From Rhynochetos jubatus (Eukaryota; Chordata; Aves; Eurypygiformes; Rhynochetidae), in assembly GCA_027574665.1 (NCBI GenBank), contig CM050649.1:61470150-61534149 (forward strand): 64,000 bases of DNA. The letters are read 5' to 3'. The number at the start of each line of letters is the position of its first letter. Position 1 is the first letter of the stretch. The notes under the pieces are model-generated. The model was given only the letters and a program-made list of their open reading frames with translations, had not been told where the DNA came from and searched no databases. A program made the position numbers and the translations under genes. Positions 24,405-35,805 of the stretch are shown in pieces.

Positions 24405-25170
24405 GTTCAAACCACTTGCTTAATAGCTACATATCTGCAAATTTGCCTAATCCCCTTTTGAAGCTGTTTTGATCCCCACAGAATCCTACTGCAAGAAAGT
24501 CCACAATCAAATTGAGTTTCATGAAGAAGTACAGCTTGATGTTTGTATTGAATCTGCTACTCAGTAATAGTGCAGTGAGCCGAATCAATCTTACGTGAAC
24601 ATTACTAACCATATCTGTTACACTATTTATGATGCTTTAACCTTCTTCCACTTCTCCATGATAAAAAGGGCTCTACAATTCTCATCTGTCATTCTAAGCA
24701 GCATATCTCCTTCTATTATCTTTTTCACATTTTGGTGTATTTTGTTAAAGACCATATACAATGTTAAAGGAAATAGGGCACCATGCATTTATGCAGGAGC
24801 AGCATGATATTTTCTATTTCTGGTTTCCTTTTTTAATAACTTGTCACAATTTATTTGCCATTTTGACTGCCATGCAACACTGAGCTCATGTTCTTGAAGA
24901 TCTGACAACATAATAACTGACCATATCACTGTATAGATCTACCTAGAATACACTTATTCAAATACACTTTTTAACTGTGAGTTTTGTCTGTTCATTTTGC
25001 CACTCAATATCATGAGATTAATCTGAAAATCTTCAGTCCTCTTTAGCGTTGACTATCCTGGATAATATTGTATCCTTTGTAAGATATGTGATCATTCTAT
25101 TCAGGCCTTCTTCCTGGTCGTTTATTGACATATTGAATTGTGCAGGCTCCTGTGCAGATTCCCCAAAACC
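24405..25170 (-). mobile_element. Very old amniote CR1/L3-type LINE, minus orientation
   Basis: On plus, the order of weak matches follows the reverse complement of an old CR1 family common in turtles and crocodilians: CTTAATAGCTAC, CCCCTTTTGAAGCTG, TCCACA near CATGAAGAAGTACAGC, GTATTGAATCTGCTACTCAG, then GCACCATGCATTTATGCAGG, GATATTTTCTATTTCTGG, CATTTTGACTGCCATGCAAC, TTCATTTTGCCACTCAATATC, AATATTGTATCCTTTGTAAG, and TTTATTGACATATTGAATTG. The last words sit where the reverse transcriptase sequence around the catalytic FADD region is expected, read on minus. No open frame survives. Divergence is far greater than for the avian CR1 copies, which fits an insertion predating birds. Identification is by ordered motif matches from memory, so the exact ends are uncertain by tens of bases. 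Confidence 0.72.
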
Positions 25171-25763
25171 TCATAGCCAGTAGGTAGCACAGGGTTGCAT
25201 TCTCTTTGTTTTCCTTATGACAAGGGAGCTCCATCTGGTGATCAAAATCTATGATAGAAAAACTTGCTTATTATTAACAGAAAGCCTTCCCATTTACTAC
25301 TATAAATATAATCCTCTAACGTATTCAGATACGCTGTTAGTAACTTGGACCTATGCAGTCTCTCAAAGTGTCCAGGGAAACAAGATTATTAAATCTGTAT
25401 ATAAATGTATTTTAATGTCATTTTTTGTGAATATCATGCATATCATGTGATTATTGTATACCTCTGAGAAAATGATTCTCAATAAGTAAATATAAAATGT
25501 TGTCTGGATTTACAGAAAACTGTAAATTTCTTCAAGCCTACCTCAAGACTTTAGCTGGTTTAATAATTTTATTTTCAGTCACTTGATTTAGATTCAGTTT
25601 TTTCCAGGTCAGGCTTCTGAACATAAGATCAAAAGCAGTCATCTTGTTTCTGTCTAAATGATGCTGACAAAACACAGTAACAGACATGGAAAATCTATTC
25701 ATAATTACGTATACAATTTCATCTTGTTTCCAGAGCTTCTCAGTGAGTTTCTCAAATATGTGA

Positions 25764-25784
25764 TTTTTTTTTTTTTTTTTTTTT
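25764..25784 (+). repeat. T21 homopolymer
   Basis: This is the longest uninterrupted T run in the window. No poly(A) retrocopy is recognisable on minus next to it. Confidence 0.9.
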
Positions 25785-28644
25785 ATGTTTTAAAAATCGG
25801 TGACTGTACTATTAAAATCCAGAAAAACTGTTTCAGCCAATCAAGGTGGCATTACACTCCAAATTAACTGAAACATACTGTCCCAATAACAAATGACTTG
25901 AGTACATATTGGTTCCTGCTTTATTTTGTGAAAGTTGACGACATCCTCAGGGTATTCAGGAGCCACATTTAAAATGCCTCACTTTTAGGAGATTTTTTAA
26001 GCAAACTATATTAGGTACTCTAAAATCAGGTACTCGTCTTCTTTACACTTGTTTGAAACAAACCATTAAGTTCAACTAATATTCATGAATGTCTGAACCT
26101 AATAACTTATTACCTTCAAAAGTGTTTTTTTAATTACATAATTTTTTTCCAATGCCTATTTTGGGGTCAGTATATTCAGTAGAGAAATGTACTTTCTTAA
26201 TAATTTATGTATAAAAGCGTTCTTTTCAAATTACAAAATTGCACAGAATTACAGTTATGCAGACCTCCTTCATTTCATTTATCAAACTGGTGAAAATCAG
26301 GACCTAATCCACTGGAACCAGTGGAGCTAGTTTAGAGTGCTATGATATCTTGTTAAATGAAAAAAGAGTGAAATCTTCCTTTCCATACTTCCTCAAATTT
26401 AGGTTTAGGTTAACGTATTGCAACCCCATTAGTTATAATGGGATTGCACAAGAGTTATTCATAGCAGAAATTTATCCAGCATATCAACACTCCATTAAGG
26501 ATAAATACTTTTAAAATGCTGATATCTTTGTGCAATCTTCCCATTAGAAACAATAATGTGTGATGCTATTCACCTTCTTCAAAGTTAATATTTTATCATC
26601 TTTTACAGTTACAGCATTACATAGTAACCTTGCAAACATGAATCCATTTACCTTACGGCTGTGCAGCACTAACCTCCTCTAGTGAGTGCATTTCTGGTAG
26701 CGTGCCAAACTACAATACCTTGTGACTGTTCTTAATGGGAGCAGAGGTGTGCAAATCATAAACTTCCCTTTTTCAAAGCAGTTAAGGAAGATGAATGGAG
26801 ATTATCTGAGAAAACAAACAAGAAACCATGAAACTGAGCTAAAACTAGTGCATCAGTCAAAGTTTGCTTTGTGCTCTCTTTTCCTTTTCTCCATTTTGTT
26901 TTTCTTATCATTCTTTTGTTAGTGCAGAACAAAATGTGGTGTTTCCTTCAGGGTACTTTGATTACAAGAGAAATCAACCATGAAAAAGACACTTACAATC
27001 TGATTAAATTCTTGTTAAACTATGGGGTCATTTGTATCATAAACAATTTATCTCTTGGCACTTGAACTTTCTCATCCAGAAACCACCTCTTGGCAGTGAT
27101 GCTAATTATTAAGGTGATCAAGATTGATACCAAAAAACATAGTCCTTAATTTCTTATATTGGCATTTTGAACTATTATTAAGGATGTAACAACAAAATCA
27201 CCTCAAATGCTGGGGGCCTACAGCCAGATATTTGAAATCGGGAAGAAAGTAAGCAGTATAAAAATGAAGTGGGAAGAAAAATTACATACAGAGAAAAAAG
27301 AAGGCATTTACTGGCTGAGAAGCACATATCATGTAATAGAAAATGCAAACATAATAATAGTCTTTCTAACCTGAAAATCTATATGAGATGAAAGGATTAG
27401 AACTCCACTCAGTAAATATTTGACAAAAATGTCAGAATAATGTAGTTTTGAAACTTGAAAGAAACAAATTACTAAATCCAATATTTTCTCACTTTTTTAT
27501 CACAGAAAAAAAGTGGAATAAAGTACTATTTACTGTGCTGATTATTTACTATAGTGTTAATATAAAGACTAGCTTACAGAATTCTGAAGATGGTTATAAA
27601 TTGTCCTTTGGACAACAAGGATCAAGTTTAGAGATCTTACTCCTACTGAAGATACCTATGATTTCATGGGCCACATTAATGAGTCATGTATAAAATCTCA
27701 CTTACTTTTAAGGTGAATTCTATATTATACACCAGCTATAGCCTGACCTGGTAATGTGGTTGAAATTACTAAGGGTGTCACTTAGGTAGTATTTTATAGA
27801 CCTTGTCTTAAATTGAATATTGCACTTATCAAGTTTACATCATTCAAACTAGGATTATTTATGCTGTGTTTCCACATTCCAGCTAAAATCAGAGCAATAA
27901 TGTAGATGAAATATGTCAGGTGTTCAGGAAAGGGATTAAAGAACACTACAAACTCTTGCCCGCATTCAGTAAAACAACAAACTGTTGTTTCCCAAGTCAT
28001 TTTCTGTCACTTGCTTTGGGTTTTGGAATATAACAGATATGTCAGATATAGATTTCTGACTAAATGTGTCTGTATCCTTTGCACATATTTTACAGAGGCT
28101 TATCAATTTGCAGCTATAATCTTCATTTTATATATAATAGCTGATAATATATATAAGGAAATGGATATCTGTCTTTAGCTATTGTTTAAATAAGATTTTT
28201 GAAGTGAACAGATATCTTGCAGTCTCCATTGCATTTGTTGTTTGTATTTGAAGGTGTCCAAGGTTATACAGAGTGCTTAGAAAGGTCATTCTTCAGCATT
28301 CAGCTTTCCTTCTATTGCACTCATGTAACAAAGTCTTTTGGTGTGAGGGAGAGTCACATGAGACCACTGGCTAGGTTTGAATGCAATGTGAAACAGTACC
28401 AGATCATATCGTCCAATTTTTTATTATTCTTGGGGAAAACACACTTGGTTATCATAAAAGTAGCTGGTTTATTTACACCCATTATTTATCTTTGACAGAT
28501 ACTTCGGTCAAGTCAGACTTTACCTCTTTCACTGATTCATTGACTACACAGGTTTTGAATAACATGTGAAAAAAACAGAAACAGCAAAAAGTTTTCTTAG
28601 TATGATATTTTTCTGCATGCCCCACTAACCAACTATGTTAAATT

Positions 28645-28670
28645 CTGCTTTTTTCTAGAGAAAAAAGCAG
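28645..28670. repeat. Perfect 12-bp inverted repeat with 2-base centre
   Basis: CTGCTTTTTTCT is followed by AG and then AGAAAAAAGCAG. The arms are exact reverse complements. This could extrude as a cruciform or form a tight RNA hairpin. Confidence 0.9.
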
Positions 28671-28744
28671 GAAAAGCAGAGACTGTCTTCCCCTATTTCC
28701 TCACATCCAAAAGTCAGAAAGCTTGTTGTTAAGTAATTAAAGTT

Positions 28745-29119
28745 ACAGAGTAATAGAATCTTTTAGCTTGGAAAAGACCATTAAGATCATAAAGTCCAAC
28801 CATTAAACCAGCACTGTGAAGTTTACCACTAAACCATATCCCTAAACACCACATCCACACATCTAAATACCTCCAGGGATGGTGAATCAACCACTTCCCT
28901 GGGCAGCCTGTTCCAATCTTTGATAAACTTCTCAGTGAAGAAGTTTTTCTTAATATCCAAACTAAACCTCCTCTGGTGCAATTTGAGGCCATTTCCTCTT
29001 GTCCTGTCACTTCTTGCTTGGGATAAGTGACCAACACCCATCTCTCTGCAATGTCATTTCAGGAAGTTGTGGACAGTAATAAGGTCTCCCCTGAGCACCC
29101 TCTTCTCCAGGTTAAGTCA
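28745..29119 (-). mobile_element. CR1 LINE 3' fragment, minus orientation
   Basis: Read on minus, it runs from CTGGAGAAGAGGGTGCTCAG through ORF2 C-terminal coding sequence into the end signature (rc of AAAAGACCATTAAGATCATA) and a decayed tail. The 70-codon frame at 28829-29041 shows [11 protein letters not shown], then RFSLDIKKNFFT and [17 protein letters not shown], the hallmark CR1 ORF2 tail. The 3' end class (GATCTTAATGGTCTTTTCCAA) is the same as the copy ending at 51430. The 5' end is truncated at 29119. It is the first of three CR1 copies within 3.1 kb. Confidence 0.95.
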
Positions 29120-29487
29120 GGGCAAGGATCCAGAAGGAAAAATGAGAACAAAGATTTTCTGAAGACTTTGGACAGCAGAGCATGTGAAGGATGTGAGCAG
29201 ATGAATGAGCTCCAGAAAGGAAGAAGGAGGGAGAAAGTTGGAGGGAAACAAAAGTGGAATTTGGAATGGCCAGAGGTAGAAGGGACATTTAGAAGAAACA
29301 CTGCTTAACAGGTTTGAGGCATAATGCTGTAGAAAGCTGTGTATGGTCTGTAATCTGCTGTCTTTAATCAAGATTAGGTGCTATTATGTAAGTCATCTCT
29401 TGGTAAAGAAGATACTGTTGTCTGACCCATGGACAAGAACACTGACTAATATTCTGTGCCCAATGTGATGCTTTACTTTTTTGCTGT
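29120..29487. other. Unique spacer between two CR1 copies
   Basis: This is purine-rich sequence with AGAAGGAGGGAG-type stretches. The overlapping short open frames in it have no recognisable domain. No repeat family is seen. Confidence 0.5.
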
Positions 29488-29572
29488 GATTCACAGATTC
29501 ACAGAGTGGTAGGTGTTGGAAGGGACCTCTAGAGATCATCTAGTCCAACCCTCCCTGACAGAGCAGGATCAC

Positions 29573-30220
29573 CTAGAGCAGATCACACAGGAACAAGTCC
29601 AGGCGGCTTCTGAAAGTCTCCAGGGAAAGAGACTCCACCCCCTCTCTGGGCAGCCTGTCCCAGGGCTCTGTCACCCTCACAGGGAAGAAGGGTTTCCTCA
29701 CGTTCAGGCTGAACCTTCTGTTTTCCAGTTTATGGCCATTGCCCCTAGTCCTGTCACTGGACACCACTGAGAAGAGCTTGGCCCCATCCTCCTGACACCC
29801 ACCCTTTAGATATTGATAAGCACTGATAAGATCCCCCCTCAGCCTCCTCTTCTCCAGGCTAAACAGACCCAGCTCTCTCAGCCTTTCCTCATATGGAAGG
29901 TGCTCCAGGCTCTTCATCATCCTAGTGGCCCTGTGCTGGGCCCTCTCCAGTAGCTCCTTGTCCTTCTGGAACTGAGGAGCCCAGAACTGAGGAGCCCAGA
30001 ACTCCAGGTGAGGCCTCACCAGCACAGAGTAGAGGGGGAGGATAACTTCCCCTGACCTGCTGGCCATGCTCTTCTCAGTGCATCCCAGGATGCCATTGGC
30101 CTTCTTGGCCGTGAGGGCACACTGTTGGCTCATGGTCATCCTGCTGTCCACTAGGACTCCAAGGTCCTTTTCTCCAGACCTGCCCTCCAACAGATCAGCC
30201 CCCAACCTGTACTGATACAC
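29573..30220 (-). pseudogene. CR1 ORF2 C-terminal remnant (open frame)
   Basis: This is the longest open frame in the window, 215 codons. It covers the part of CR1 ORF2 after the reverse transcriptase catalytic core, with [12 protein letters not shown] near residues 17-28, [16 protein letters not shown] near 58-73, [20 protein letters not shown] near 106-125, and [11 protein letters not shown] near 154-164. The endonuclease and the catalytic motifs of the polymerase lie in the missing 5' part, so it cannot act in retrotransposition. Residues 74-83 repeat FWAPQ twice because of an exact 15-bp tandem duplication. The apparent start Met is an internal codon, not a natural start. The stop lies near the usual ORF2 end. 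Confidence 0.93.
29970..29999 (-). repeat. 15-bp exact tandem duplication in CR1 ORF2
   Basis: AACTGAGGAGCCCAG occurs twice head to tail (29970-29984, 29985-29999). It is in frame, giving [10 protein letters not shown] on minus. Related copies have a single FWAP motif here. Confidence 0.95.
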
Positions 30221-30257
30221 GGGGTTGTTCTTCCCCAGATGCAGTAGTTCTCTCTTT

Positions 30258-30787
30258 AAACTTTACAAATTACCCTGGAAATGTCAGAAGACATCTTGAA
30301 TGTCATGTCATTCACAATCAGTATACAGCTATGAATATAGATTAGTATCCCAAAAACAATCAAGGTATACAATATGACTTTTTGAAATACTTATGTGTAG
30401 ATTGGGGAATTTCAGCTAGATAAGGTTTACAAAATAAAAAAATATCCATATTGAGGACCTAATTTTCCTTTATGTGCCTCATTAAGAGTAACTTATACTG
30501 ATGAGCTGTAAACAGGTAAAATCAATAAAAACAAATTGAAAGTTTAATATCTAATCTGAGATCTATATGCAGAAAAATACTTATGCAAATATACATTATG
30601 CAAATAAGTGCATGGATATGTCCACTAATTTTTAATTTACAGATATGATAAATTATTCCAGGGATAACCCTGGAAAACAATCACATATTAAATCCATTGG
30701 TATTTTTAGTATTGTAAGTGCAACAAACTGCCTTATCACACTTTATCCATATCAGAGCTACATTCTGAGGTTGACTGAAAACTGACT
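30258..30787. other. Unique AT-rich spacer between CR1 copies
   Basis: No repeat family is recognised. It contains two exact ATGCAAAT octamers 15 bp apart, at 30583-30590 and 30598-30605. Confidence 0.55.
30583..30605 (+). promoter_or_regulatory. Pair of POU octamer words
   Basis: TTATGCAAATA occurs twice, containing ATGCAAAT at 30583-30590 and 30598-30605. ATGCAAAT is the consensus POU-domain (Oct) binding octamer. Function is inferred only from the words. Confidence 0.35.
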
Positions 30788-31799
30788 GAATGGCCAGGTG
30801 CAGAGGGTGGTGGTCAGTGGTACAAAATCTAGTTTGGAGGCCTGTAACTAGTGGTGTACCCCAAGGGCCAGTGATAAGGCAGTGTAACTGCAGCAAGTTT
30901 ACAGACGACACTAAACTGGGAGGAGTGGCTGACACAGCAGAGGGCTGTGCTGCCATCCAGAAGGACCTTGACAGGCTGAGGAAAGGGGTTGACAGGAACC
31001 TCATGAAGTTCAACAAGGAAAGTGTGAAATCTTGCACCTGGGGAGAAACGAACCCAGGCACAAATGTATGCTGGGGGCAACCCAGCTGGAAGAAAGCTTG
31101 GCAGAAAAGGACCTGGGGTTCCTGGTGGACACCAAGTTGAACATCAGCCAGCAATGTGTCCTTGATGCAAAGAAGTCTAGTGGTATCCTGGACTGCAATA
31201 GATAAAGTACCGCCAGCAGGAAGGTGATTCTTCCCCTTTGCTGGGCACTGGTGAGGCCATACATGAAGTACTGTGTCCAAATCTGGGCCCCTCCATACAA
31301 GAGAGACATGGCCATACTGAATAAAGTCCAGAATATGGCCACAAAGATGGTTAAGTACCGGAGCATCTCTCCTATGAGGAAAGGTTGAGGAATCTGGAAC
31401 TCTTCATCCTGGAGAAGAGAAGGGTTAGAGGGGATCTAATATATATAAATATATTATATATAAATATATATAAAAATATATAAATGCCTGAAGGGAGGAT
31501 GCAAAGAGGATGGAGCCAGGCTTTTTTCAGCAGTGCCCAGTGACAGGGCCAGAGGCCATGGGCACAACCTGAAACACAGGAAGACCCCTCTGAACATCAG
31601 GAAACATCTTCTCACTGTAAAGGTGACAAAACACTGGTACAGGTTGCCCAAAGAGGTTGTGGAATCTCCCTCCTTGGACTCATTCAAAAGCCATAGTCCT
31701 AAGTAACTGACTCTAGGTAGCCCTGCTTTAGCAGGAGTGTTGGACAACCTGACCTCCAGAGGTCCCTTCCAAACTCAACCATCTTGTGATTCCATGAAT
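30788..31799 (+). mobile_element. CR1 LINE, 5'-truncated, frame-disrupted
   Basis: It begins with the ORF2 segment before the VTSGVPQG reverse transcriptase motif (GGCCTGTAACTAGTGGTGTA, CCCCAAGGGCCAGTGATAAG). It then appears to lack about 70 bases up to the FADD region, seen as TTTACAGACGACACTAAACT, where GCA has become ACA. ORF2 C-terminal sequence continues with several frameshifts to the 3' signature GACCTCCAGAGGTCCCTTCC and the tail GTGATTCCATGAA. A 48-bp AT-only expansion interrupts it at 31438-31485. It is in opposite orientation to the CR1 at 29488. The 200-codon frame on its minus strand (30681-31280) is antisense noise. Confidence 0.95.
31438..31485. repeat. AT-only microsatellite inside CR1
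   Basis: About 48 bases contain only A and T in TATATAAA-type units. They sit exactly where other CR1 copies have a single TATATAAAT word before the CTGAAGG stretch, so the expansion arose from that seed. Confidence 0.85.
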
Positions 31800-31834
31800 T
31801 TGGCCTTTTTTGGAGAATAAGTAGAAGTGATGAA

Positions 31835-31877
31835 TTAATATTAAAGAAACTTAGATTTAATATTAAGAAACTTAGAT
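31835..31877 (+). repeat. 22/21-bp tandem duplication
   Basis: TTAATATTAAAGAAACTTAG plus AT at 31835-31856 is repeated at 31857-31877 with one A fewer. It lies 35 bp after the CR1 3' end. Near identity points to a recent event. Confidence 0.9.
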
Positions 31878-33249
31878 CAGAAGCAACACTTTCATGCAGC
31901 AGAATTTCTCAGATTATCCAATTTAGAAAACAGTAGGTTGACTGGGGACAGAAAGGTAGAATAGAGACCACATTTGATTATTTTTATTATTTCATTATCT
32001 CTTTAGGTCTTATACTTTCCAATGGCTTATATTATGGTTTGGGGGAAAGTTAGCTCCACATTTAAAATAAGCCTACAGATGTAAACAAACCTAATTGGGA
32101 AATGTAATGGTAGAGGACTTCAGTGCTATGGTTTTCACCTAAAGAGGTATATCCCAGTTTTCTGATTGAAAAAGACTCAGATGAGACAGAAAGGATTAAA
32201 TGAACTGTTATTACCTTGTTTACCATATTCACAAACCCCTGTTCTCACTGAAAAAAAATCATATATCATATTAATATTTCATATCTATAGTAGCCTACTG
32301 CATTCAAATTTGTTCAAGCCTGTGAGGCTATATTTCCCCCCAGTACATGCGTGCATTTTACAAGCAGGCACTAATAAAGGAAAAAAATACTCATCTAATT
32401 CTCAAATGTTCTTATAATGCTTACTGTTTAGTTCATTAAAATGTTGAATGTGGATACAGTAAGGAAATATAATTTTTATTTATTGAAGTAATAAGTACTG
32501 AAAGGAAGCTATTATGCTTGAAACAGAAGCGTAGGATTTGAGAACTGATTCGTAAACCTCATGCTGTATTCCCCTAAGTATGTTTTCATTATAGCACTAA
32601 TTTGACTTAGAGTTCTGCGTTTGGGTTTTGGAAGTCTAGGAAAATCGTAAGTCTTTTGAAAACAGAAGACTTTTCTCTCAAGCTTGTATGAAGTTTGTAT
32701 GTTCTCTGCAGCTGGTGTGCTACATTGCCTTAAGAAAGCTGAGGTTGATCAGAAATTGTTGAAAACAAAATGCACACACATTTTTAAGAAGGAATTGTAT
32801 CTGCATGTAGAGGACACTTTTAATCCAACTTTCATTACAGAGAGTTTTATAATTTTGGAGTCATACCTAAAGCATAAATAATTGCTCATGTGGTTTGATA
32901 TAAGTAAATCTGTTCTGTGTACATCTTTAATGGAGAAAATACAGCAAGCTATTAAGTAGTGTATTGTACAGTGTCCAACCTTCCCATAAGTGCTCTTGTT
33001 TGCCAACATAGCCAGTCTTTGTGTAGCAGAGATCAATCATCAGTATTAAAATGTGTCCCACCCCTGCAGAATGAGTAGGGAGCATTTGCTTACATGTGAT
33101 GAAGATGTTATTCTCAGTTTGTGGTTGCATAATATATAAAGATCAATGGAATATGATGGACCACCATACAAAGTCAATGAATAACTAGGTGACCAAGAGA
33201 TATAGGCTTACTTCATTATATAGGACTATATAATTCAATGAAATAATGG

Positions 33250-33269
33250 AAAGACATTATAATGTCTTT
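33250..33269. repeat. 20-bp perfect palindrome
   Basis: AAAGACATTATAATGTCTTT equals its own reverse complement. It has no spacer. Confidence 0.95.
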
Positions 33270-35778
33270 TTCTCTAAGCCTCATTCCAAATTTTGTATCT
33301 TATCTTGTATAAGGCAATTAAGAAAAAAACCATTTTCTACACAAAATAGAAAGACAATAATACCTGCTTCAGTAATATGTCAGAAAAGCTTCTTATTAAA
33401 TTTTTCTTAGGAATAGAGTACGTATAGCATGTAGTATTAGAATTACTATGCAGAATGACTTCATTCTAATTTGAAAAATAAATAGCCATTTATTTCTATG
33501 CTACTGTTCCAGCTGCTTAAAACAATTTTGTGATAATGGATTATTAATTACACTGATCTTGCATGTCACTTGACATGAAGGAACTGTTTACATTTCTAAA
33601 TAATTTTTGTATAATAGTGGTATGGAAAACTCAGTTCTTCAGAACTGGAAATACCAGTTGTCTAATGCACACAATAAAAAAAAGAATTAGTGATAGACAG
33701 TTCTTCAGTAAGCTGTAGGCTGCATTTCACCGTTAGTAATACTACAAATCAACAACATTGGGGGAAAGTGTTTGTCACTATGTGGGCTGTAAGGATTTCC
33801 TTTGTCCAGGAGGCTGTTCTATTAACCTATTGTTTTGAAATTGGATCAAACTAAACTACAAAAGAAAATGAGGCCCTATTTCATGTTCTCACAGGGCACT
33901 GATTGCTTCTGCCATAATCCACCACCTGTTTTCAAAGTCCTATCCTAATAAAATTAAAAAAAAAAAAGATTCAAAGATGTTGAGTCTGACCATGTATTCT
34001 GAACTTCACACTCAAAAGTAACTGATCTGTTATTACCAAAACTTTATTGGAGTGACAGGGAGGAGAAAGAACAGCTTGAGTCAGGGATAAAAGGCAGAAT
34101 GTTTTATTATGAGTGGCAAGCTTTGCCAAAAATATAAGCCACTGATAGCTAAGATATGAGAGATTTTAATGAGAAGCATTAGGTGACCTTAATATAAATG
34201 TCACTATCACTTAGCTGTTAGAAGGAGAGTCAAAGCAATAGTGAATTGTCAGAATTCATTTGAGTCTGAAAACTAATTTCAAATAGAACTTGTTTGAGAT
34301 TCTTTTGGGATCACTTTCCATGAACAGTTAATCTAAAGTAGTCAAACTACATGAATGTAGGACTTAATTTTCCTCTCTTTTACTTCAGTTTTCATCCTTG
34401 TGATTTAACTAGCTTCAGGCAAAATCCTCCTAGTTTAGCACAGGAGCAACAGAAAGGAAAACCAAACGCCAAACTGAAACCATATATACGGATGTCAAGC
34501 ATTTACTTATGCCAATTGTGAACAATTTTTTAAAAAATATTATGTTAATTCACGTATCTTTTCAAAGAATTCTGCTGAAAAGGTGAATTCTTTTTTCATA
34601 GTTATTAACATTTTGAAGACAGCAGAAGAGCAGTTTGAATAAATGATTTAGCATGACTATCTCTCATTCTAACAGTTCATGTACTTTTTATGTTCTCCCA
34701 CTGTTTCATGCACAAGGGGCACCTGATTCTTCATCACTGCTCATCTCTGTGGCCTCCCCACTGCCTCTGCTGTGATCAAAGTTTGACTTCCTTACTATTC
34801 CACTGCCTTTCCTTAAATGCAAATTTTCTTTCAGTGCAGGTGGTGAGTGGAAGAGAAGATATGTTTTCGCTTATCAGACCTATTTCACATATTGCCTGAC
34901 CTAAAACGTAAGCCAGAAGAGGAAAAAAATTATCTGTACATGAAAAGCCTGTAGGCTGAAGGAATCATGATGTTGTTCAGTTATGCAAATAAAAACAAAA
35001 CCCCCAAGAAATCATATAATGCCATCATCACTACATCTGATGCCTCTTTAGTTCTCTCTGAAATTTCATTTCATCATTTCATGAGGAAGGAGTCCATAGA
35101 AAATATTGGTACACCCCTCCACAATCTTGCATAACTCTATGGCTTCATTAATACATTTGATGAAAGAAGGATATTGTTTAGCATAAGAGAGTCTGCTGAA
35201 TGACACAGACTGAAGCTCAACAGTGATTTGGCACTCAAGGATTCAATATGTAGATAAGCCAAGAATATCAAGGAAAGCAATATAAGCTATGCTACAGCTC
35301 CCACACTCAACAATAAATAAGATACGGTGTGATATTGCCTTTAAGGAAAGAACAGCCATTTTTCCTAGTCCACAAGAATGTCACAAGTTGTATGAGAGGG
35401 AGATTAATGTTAATGATGAGTTCAAAGCAGAATCAGTGCATGAGCTATATGTGAACAATAGACATTCACATGATTGGTTTTCCACTAAGAAAGGTGTGTA
35501 GCAGATATCATAAGTATGGCATTCATGCAGAAAATCCATGCGGGGTGCGAATGTCCCAGTAGAAACCTAGATGAAAATAATTATAAGAAAATTTCCCAGA
35601 AGTAAGGTTTTGGTTTTATAGGCAAGCAGAGCCTTTGGAGTGCAGATATGCTCTAAAACACTTCAAGGTGCACCAAGACTGACATGGTACCTGCTATCAT
35701 CATTATGACGAGAAACTACACAGGTCTCCCTTGCCCTATATCATGATCTACCATCTAATAGAAAACTTCACATGTATT

Positions 35779-35805
35779 GGGGGGGGGGGCGGGGGGGGGG
35801 GGGGG
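35779..35805 (+). repeat. Poly-G-like tract
   Basis: The tract reads G11-C-G15, followed by CAC and another G4 at 35809-35812. Such long G runs are uncommon and quadruplex-prone. The length may be unreliable in an assembly. Confidence 0.85.

Larger units (their letters stand above)
25171..28744. other. Unique AT-rich sequence, no gene recognised
   Basis: The block holds a T21 run at 25764-25784 and a 26-bp near-palindrome at 28645-28670. At 26265-26480, words such as TCAGGACCTAATCCACTGG and CCATTAGTTATAATGGGATT resemble an old amniote interspersed repeat, too weakly to call. No exon is recognised. Confidence 0.5.
29488..30257 (-). mobile_element. CR1 LINE, 5'-truncated, minus orientation
   Basis: The plus strand starts with the reverse complement of the CR1 tail (GATTCACAGATTCACAGAGT) and the end signature AGGGACCTCTAGAGATCATC. 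It then holds an uninterrupted minus-strand coding segment for the ORF2 C-terminal region. Truncation falls at about 30257, within the connection just after the reverse transcriptase core. The element is GC-richer than its surroundings and well preserved. Its 3' class is shared with the copies ending at 10937 and 31799. Orientation is the same as the neighbour at 28745 and opposite to the neighbour at 30788. Confidence 0.97.

Noticed and set aside
26265..26480. Words resembling an old amniote interspersed repeat (TCAGGACCTAATCCACTGG, CCATTAGTTATAATGGGATT)
   Set aside because: Only two short stretches resemble the remembered pattern, so a repeat call would not be safe without alignment.
30681..31280. 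199-codon open frame on minus
   Set aside because: It lies antisense to the plus-strand CR1 at 30788-31799. The frame is open because of CR1 composition and shows no domain of its own.
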